Of a stretch of DNA of 18,451 nucleotides, positions 14,737-18,451 are shown piece after piece. A model generated the notes under the pieces. It saw only the letters and a list, made by a program, of their open reading frames with translations, had not been told where the DNA came from and did not search any database. Made by a program: the position numbers and the translations under genes. The stretch is from the NCBI GenBank assembly GCA_001689535.1, contig LUJP01000073.1, positions 1 through 18,451 of the forward strand, read 5' to 3'. The stretch is from Bacteroidales bacterium M5. GTDB taxonomy: Bacteria > Bacteroidota > Bacteroidia > Bacteroidales > Muribaculaceae. How positions within the stretch are numbered: position 1 is the stretch's first letter; every line of letters begins with the position of its first letter.

Positions 14737-14997
14737 ATCCGCATCATTCTTATTTAAGGTCAGACTTATACTGTTGAATAAACTTTGGAAGAATCAGTTT
14801 ATCTCTTAAAACCCTCATTTATTTAGCTTCAAGACTCTTCACAAGTTGAGCGATAATTCGTAAATATAAGGATTTTTCTTTTATCTCCACCTCGGATCAA
14901 CAAGGCTGAATAAGTCAATTTTCATTGACAATATAATCATAAGATTATTCTCAATTCCACCATTTCACAAGGATTACCCAACCACATGAAACTTCGG

Positions 14998-15028
14998 TTG
15001 GAGCAAAGAGTTATATGTGGTAGTTTAA
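14998..15028 (+). promoter_or_regulatory. Promoter of the PepSY-like gene
   Basis: TTG (14998-15000), then 20 nt, then TAGTTTAA (15021-15028), a near-consensus Bacteroidetes promoter. Transcription would start around 15033. The rest of the 14737-15035 gap is AT-rich, with a small TCAAT/ATTGA hairpin and no gene. Confidence 0.5.
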
Positions 15029-15035
15029 TAAAAAT

Positions 15036-15575
15036 ATGACTTCAAACGCACATTTACAGATGACCAGAAGACTTATTGTGATGATAGCGTTGATGCTCGG
15101 AATAATTTCTGCATCAGCACAGCTTCCTTTTGACAAATACACCATCAAGCGCGAGGAGTTGCCTGAAGCTGCTCAGAAAATGCTTATGGAGCATTTTCCC
15201 AAAGCAAGAGTAAGCATGATAAAAGTCGACCACCATTTGCTCAAGCGTACAGATTATGATGTGAAACTTACCAACGGTACCAAAATCGAGTTCAGCAGCA
15301 AAGGACGATGGACCAGTGTGGACTGCAAAAACAAGAGCGTGCCCGAATCGCTCGTTTCCAAAGCTATACGTAACAGTGTGGCCAAGAAATATCCCGGTGA
15401 AAAGATTGTTCGGATAAGCCGCTCATCGCTCTATTATACAATCGGGCTTTCCAACGGAAAAGAACTCAAGTATGACCTTCTGGGTATATTTCAGGGCGAA
15501 CTGACACGTGAGGAAGCGGCCGCCTTCGAGGCGCAAGCGCTTGCGGAAGCTGACAGTACGAGTGTTGGCGACTGA
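15036..15575 (+). CDS. Secreted PepSY-like (DUF2874) protein
   Basis: Exported protein of up to 179 aa with two PepSY-like repeats. The first spans about 35-95 (LPEAAQKMLMEHFPKARVSMIKVDHH, YDVKLTNGTKIEFSSKGRW) and the second about 100-160 (VPESLVSKAIRNSVAKKYPGE, YTIGLSNGKELKYDLLG). These match the periplasmic PF11396-type family common in Bacteroidales; function is unknown, presumably peptide or protease inhibition or binding. The start is ambiguous. The ATG at 15036 is almost at the predicted transcription start, while the ATG at 15060 gives a better signal peptide (MTRRLIVMIALMLGIISASA) and a short leader. It is convergent with umuC, 15 nt apart. Confidence 0.85.
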   Translation: MTSNAHLQMTRRLIVMIALMLGIISASAQLPFDKYTIKREELPEAAQKMLMEHFPKARVSMIKVDHHLLKRTDYDVKLTNGTKIEFSSKGRWTSVDCKNKSVPESLVSKAIRNSVAKKYPGEKIVRISRSSLYYTIGLSNGKELKYDLLGIFQGELTREEAAAFEAQALAEADSTSVGD

Positions 15576-15593
15576 CGGAGACAACCTCCGTCA
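15573..15593. terminator. Hairpin shared by two convergent genes
   Basis: Perfect 8-bp stem TGACGGAG (15573-15580) with CTCCGTCA (15586-15593) and a 5-nt loop. Each arm begins with the TGA stop codon of one of the two convergent genes. There is no T-run, so it may be a bidirectional pausing or RNA-stabilising structure rather than a classical terminator. Confidence 0.45.
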
Positions 15594-16886
15594 CCCTACC
15601 CTGAAAGCACCGAGCCGGGTGGAATAGTCAGGCGATTTCATGGCACGGCGAATGGCGTTGACAAACGTCACGCTCTTGCCGTCTTCTTCTTTCTGACGGT
15701 ACTGCTGAGAACCGAGTACCACCGTATCCGCTCCGAGCCGACGGTTGATTATATCCACCGCCGATGACACATCCTGATATTTTTTCCGTCTGCCGGGATT
15801 GAATGTGAACAGATCGGGCTGCACCGCATCTGCCCGCGATATACCGGAGACCATCACTCCGGCCCGCTTATAACAGATTCCCTTCCGGAAAATCGGGTCG
15901 AGGATTCTGAGTGCCACCTCCACAATCTCCGTAGTGGTGTTGGTCGCCGTCGTAAAAGAATAGTATGCGCTGTTGTCATACTGCTCCAGATCCTCGCGGA
16001 AATGGTTTGACTGTACGAATACCGTCACGAGAGAACATACCGAATTCTGCTTCCGCAGTTTCTGAGCACACCGGGCCGCGTAATTAGCCACGTGACTCCT
16101 CACGTCCTCTATATCCGTGAGCATTCCCGGGAAACTACGGCTCGTGAGTATCGTCTTTTTCTCCACAGCATGCCTTCCGTCGATATCAATCATGCTTTCA
16201 CCATGCAGTTCCTCCCACGTACGCTCACCCGTGACATGGAAGTGTGAGCGTATCCATCCTCTCGGCTGCTGCGTGAAATCATAAGCGGTCTGTATACCGA
16301 ATCGCTCAAGAGCACGGGTCGTGCGTCGCCCTATGCCCCACACATCGCCTACCGGAAATAGCTTCAGCGCTTTTTCCAGCTGCTCGTCATTGCCTATCAC
16401 ACAACATTTATTGTAGGCGGCATATTTCTTAGCATACTTGCTCGCCATTTTGGCCAAAGTCTTTGTCGGCGCAATACCCAGACTGACAGGCATACCGGTC
16501 CCTTTCTGCACTTTCCTGCAAAGCTCCTCGCCCCATTTCTTCAGATCCATCCCCTCCATGCCCCGCAGGTCAAGAAAAGCTTCGTCGATGGAATACTGAT
16601 TTACTTCCGGAACTGCCGCGCGCAGTATTGCCATAACCCGCGCCGACATATCACCATACAAGGTATAGTTGGAAGAAAAGGCCACGATGCCCGAGTGGGG
16701 ATACTGCTCCACCAGCCTATAGTACGGCATGCCCTCTTTTATCCCCATTGCCTTCACTTCACGGGATCGGGCAACAACGCATCCGTCGTTGTTGCTCAGC
16801 ACAACAATGGGCTTGTCTGCAAGGTCGGGACGGAACACGCGCTCACAGGAGCAGAAAAAATTATCGCAATCCACAAGTCCTACCAT
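15591..16886 (-). CDS. umuC: Translesion DNA polymerase V catalytic subunit UmuC
   Basis: Y-family polymerase of 431 aa, similar to E. coli UmuC (422 aa). Catalytic acidic residues are D6 in LVDCDNFF and D101-E102 in YSIDEAFLD. A fingers/palm segment (SNNDGCVVARSREVKAMGI) follows, a helix-hairpin-helix thumb (VGDVWGIGRRTTRALERFGI) is near 190-210, and QPDLF in the C-terminal part resembles a beta-clamp-binding motif. I use the ATG at 16886 rather than the longer frame to 16946: it begins directly with MVGLVDCDNFF and overlaps the end of umuD by 7 nt, the usual coupled arrangement. It acts with UmuD in damage bypass. Confidence 0.95.
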   Translation of the reverse strand: MVGLVDCDNFFCSCERVFRPDLADKPIVVLSNNDGCVVARSREVKAMGIKEGMPYYRLVEQYPHSGIVAFSSNYTLYGDMSARVMAILRAAVPEVNQYSIDEAFLDLRGMEGMDLKKWGEELCRKVQKGTGMPVSLGIAPTKTLAKMASKYAKKYAAYNKCCVIGNDEQLEKALKLFPVGDVWGIGRRTTRALERFGIQTAYDFTQQPRGWIRSHFHVTGERTWEELHGESMIDIDGRHAVEKKTILTSRSFPGMLTDIEDVRSHVANYAARCAQKLRKQNSVCSLVTVFVQSNHFREDLEQYDNSAYYSFTTATNTTTEIVEVALRILDPIFRKGICYKRAGVMVSGISRADAVQPDLFTFNPGRRKKYQDVSSAVDIINRRLGADTVVLGSQQYRQKEEDGKSVTFVNAIRRAMKSPDYSTRLGAFRVG

Positions 16887-17338
16887 CGCTCCGTACCGAA
16901 TTTTTTGCGGCGATTGGCCTTGATTGTATACATCACCACTCCCCACACCATGAAATTATCCTCTTTCGTAATCTCGATCGGTCGGTAATTCCGATTAGAT
17001 GGCATAAGGTAAAGGCGTCCAGCTCCGGCGAAATTGAGCCTTCTCAGAGCGAACTCACCGTCGAGACAGCACACTGCCAGATCACCGTGTTCCGCCGCCA
17101 CCGATTTATCAATCACAATAATGTCGCCATCCGTAATCCCCTCCCCCGCCATTGAATCGCCCACCACTCTCGCATAGAAAGTAGAGGCCGGATGCTCTAT
17201 CAGTTCCCTATTGAGGTCAATGGATGCCGACATGTAATCCTGCGCCGGACTCGGAAACCCGGCCGTGATTCTAGCATCGGCATTCTGCAACGACCGTTCG
17301 GTTGTGCTATCAATAAGATATAGTTGAAAAGCGGACAT
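16880..17338 (-). CDS. umuD: UmuD, S24-family, with Lys-to-Arg change at the catalytic position
   Basis: LexA-like S24 protein of 152 aa that partners UmuC. The cleavage region TAGFPSPAQDY places the scissile bond at A26-G27, and the nucleophile is S62 in VVGDSMAGEGI. In E. coli UmuD the dyad is S60 and K97 (DGEFTVKKL). Here the aligned segment is DGEFALRRL, so the general-base lysine is R99, with the same offset of two. Self-cleavage to UmuD' may thus be impaired. The ATG at 17338 gives 26 residues before the cleavage site, as in E. coli (24). The longer frame from 17386 would include the promoter zone. It overlaps umuC by 7 nt. No SOS box is recognised. Confidence 0.92.
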   Translation of the reverse strand: MSAFQLYLIDSTTERSLQNADARITAGFPSPAQDYMSASIDLNRELIEHPASTFYARVVGDSMAGEGITDGDIIVIDKSVAAEHGDLAVCCLDGEFALRRLNFAGAGRLYLMPSNRNYRPIEITKEDNFMVWGVVMYTIKANRRKKFGTERW

Positions 17339-17357
17339 ACACACTAATGAAATTTCG

Positions 17358-17381
17358 CCCCTAAAGTTACCCTCCCTCCCC
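17358..17381 (-). promoter_or_regulatory. Possible umuD -7 box within a G-run cluster
   Basis: TAACTTTA (17369-17362 on the minus strand) fits the -7 box 23 nt upstream of the umuD ATG. It is flanked by GGGGAGGGAGGG upstream and GGGG downstream, four G-runs with loops of 1, 1 and 8 nt. A -33 TTTG at the right distance is absent. Confidence 0.4.
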
Positions 17382-17527
17382 GGCAAGAATCCTGCACCCG
17401 TAAGTTAACAACCCTCAATCTTATTACTTTCAGATGGATGGAGGATGATTATCCGGCACAGCTAAGATCTGATACGGCCCAAAAGAAGCAATCAGGGTAA
17501 AAAACGGTTATCAAAATCTAATGATGG

Positions 17528-17625
17528 CGATAAGGGCGGCACAAGGAGTGGCAATCTCCTTATCGCCACCAACACCACCGTCGAGAGGGATTTCAGCCCT
17601 GAGACCGTCGGCCTCCGGCCGTCGA
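17528..17625 (-). repeat. Composite intergenic repeat, copy B
   Basis: On the minus strand: TCGACGGCCGGAGGCCGACG (17625-17606, identical 20 of 20 to copy A), then from 17570 GGTGGCGATAAGGA, GCCACTC and CCTTATCG in the same order as copy A at 5757-5876. The outer arms of module 2 are inverted (TGGCGATAAGG with CCTTATCGCCA), so it can fold into a hairpin. Confidence 0.65.
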
Positions 17626-17767
17626 TCCACCAGGGGACTCCCCACCTTTATATCTTTTATGCTGAAATTCAGTCAGTTGCAGTAATTTAATGGTTCGATT
17701 TTGTCACAAAATATGCACAAGTTGTATCACAACTCCGCGTTTTGTACTGCAAAATTAGCTAAAAAAC

Positions 17768-17811
17768 TTGAATTTTAAGAGTGATTACTTCACTAAAATT
17801 TGAATTTTAAG
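17768..17811. repeat. 12-bp direct repeat, 32-bp period
   Basis: TTGAATTTTAAG occurs at 17768-17779 and again at 17800-17811, about three helical turns apart in an AT-rich tract. It could be a pair of protein-binding sites or a duplication. Nothing else identifies it. Confidence 0.4.
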
Positions 17812-17854
17812 CCTCATCAATACCCTATAAGTGTTAAATATTCTTAATAAATAA

Positions 17855-17889
17855 GGCGGCCAACTCTTTATTTTCTGAGTTGAACCGCC
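17855..17889 (-). terminator. Terminator hairpin of the right-edge gene
   Basis: Minus-strand stem GGCGG-TT-CAACTC pairing with GAGTTG-G-CCGCC around a 10-nt loop, followed by TTATTTATT. It lies 25 nt after the stop of the partial gene. Confidence 0.6.
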
Positions 17890-17914
17890 CTATCAGACAA
17901 GAAAGAATAGATTT

Positions 17915-18451
17915 TTATATCAACCAAATGTTTTCATTCGGGTCGTAGCTTCTTTGAAACGTCTCTAACGCCCAGTCCACTTTTGGATCACAAGAATCAC
18001 GTTCTTTTTTCCGGGGAAGCTGAGGATTGATCTTGAACTTGGAAGCATTATAGAGCCACTGCATAGAGTCCTCATAAGCCCACCGGCGCGTTTCTGGAAT
18101 GTTGGTGGCAGAAATGATTGAATGAAGATGATAAAGTGCGATACGACTTAAATGAGCAACGATATTGCTGTTTCTGGGGTCATCTCTTGTGATATTGACG
18201 CCATCAACAAGTTTATCAGGATTAGGATTAAGAACGGGATAGAACACCGTTCCTTCTGCCACAACATAATCACGAGCATCTTCTGAGTAGTCATATTCTA
18301 ACTCTTCAGAATAATCTCCGATAAGGCCCCAGCAATCATCTTCCTCTGGAGTAAGAACAGCCTCGTCACTCGGTAACTCTGGAGTGGGTTCTTCACCATC
18401 TTCAGGATCTTCATCATTACCCTCTATTGGTTCTGGATTATCTTCAGAAAG
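17915..18451 (-). CDS. Partial gene, phage gp36/DUF1320-like C-terminus
   Basis: The frame is open from the stop at 17915 to the window edge (179 codons without a stop), so the 5' end is missing; an internal GTG at 18262 is not a credible start. The first visible 40 residues are very acidic and Pro-rich (EDNPEPIEGNDEDPEDGEEP), a likely linker. The C-terminal part resembles the Bacteroidales Mu-like phage gp36/DUF1320 protein: IVAHLSRIALYHLHSII, ETRRWAYEDSMQWLYNASK and INPQLPRK match the characteristic helix, arginine and YED-x-MxWL pattern. gp36-type proteins are head-tail structural components. This would place the edge of a prophage or phage-derived locus just right of the terminator. The family call rests on pattern memory only. 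Confidence 0.5.
   Translation of the reverse strand, partial: LSEDNPEPIEGNDEDPEDGEEPTPELPSDEAVLTPEEDDCWGLIGDYSEELEYDYSEDARDYVVAEGTVFYPVLNPNPDKLVDGVNITRDDPRNSNIVAHLSRIALYHLHSIISATNIPETRRWAYEDSMQWLYNASKFKINPQLPRKKERDSCDPKVDWALETFQRSYDPNENIWLI

Larger units (their letters stand above)
17339..17914. other. Intergenic region with repeats, no gene seen
   Basis: The stretch between umuD and the partial gene at the right edge contains the umuD promoter zone, copy B of the composite repeat, an AT-rich part with a 12-bp direct repeat, and a terminator at 17855-17889. No open frame with protein-like features is present on either strand. Confidence 0.6.

Noticed and set aside
16887..16946. N-terminal extension of UmuC
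   Set aside because: The 20 extra residues lie inside umuD and precede the canonical MVGLVDCDNFF start.
17339..17386. N-terminal extension of UmuD
   Set aside because: It would place the -7-like box and G-run cluster inside the gene and make the pre-cleavage arm too long.

Overview
The window looks like chromosomal DNA of a gut Bacteroidales, most likely Muribaculaceae-like. This is inferred from the protein families (DUF6175, PepSY-like/DUF2874 secreted protein, Bacteroidetes-type WYL regulator), the lack of Shine-Dalgarno leaders, and promoters of the Bacteroidetes form TTTG-N19/20-TAnnTTTG. No tRNA, rRNA, CRISPR array or intact transposase is visible.

Layout. (1) 105-5098, + strand: a tight operon of secreted proteins (DUF6175; a coiled-coil/TPR-like protein; a FlgT-N/LPP20-like protein; a short secreted protein). 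A cytoplasmic PD-(D/E)XK nuclease-like gene is embedded in it, where the DNA also turns AT-rich. (2) 5099-5941: a gene-poor stretch with degenerate repeats, a terminator and one copy of a composite intergenic repeat. (3) 5942-12410: an RNA/ribosome-repair island. It holds a macrodomain protein, prfH (release factor H) translationally coupled to an rtcB RNA ligase, a divergent WYL regulator, a TerB-family protein, a second and different rtcB, and a single-HKD phospholipase-D-like protein with a Cys-rich tail. (4) 12403-14736: a DUF262 + HNH (GmrSD-like) putative defence nuclease overlapping the PLD gene tail to tail. (5) 15036-17338: a secreted PepSY-like protein convergent with a umuDC translesion operon. 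(6) 17339-17914: an intergenic stretch with the second, inverted copy of the composite repeat. (7) 17915-18451: the C-terminal part of a protein resembling Mu-like phage gp36/DUF1320, cut by the window edge.

The main discovery is regulatory. A 20-bp near-palindrome (consensus TGCGYAAAWYRAYTRCGCAC) occurs three times: before the prfH-linked rtcB, before the second rtcB, and in the gap after the WYL gene where no gene is annotated. In all three it is followed, exactly 8 nt later, by a -7-like box (CACCTTTG, TAACTTTG, CAACTTCG). This implies one RNA-damage regulon, probably controlled by the WYL protein, that includes an undescribed small transcript starting near 9638. PrfH-RtcB2 is a known pair that rescues and repairs ribosomes cut in the 16S decoding centre. 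What looks new here is the two-ligase, PLD/TerB/macrodomain-associated, WYL-controlled arrangement and its orphan third promoter. A second oddity is UmuD: its catalytic lysine position is an arginine.
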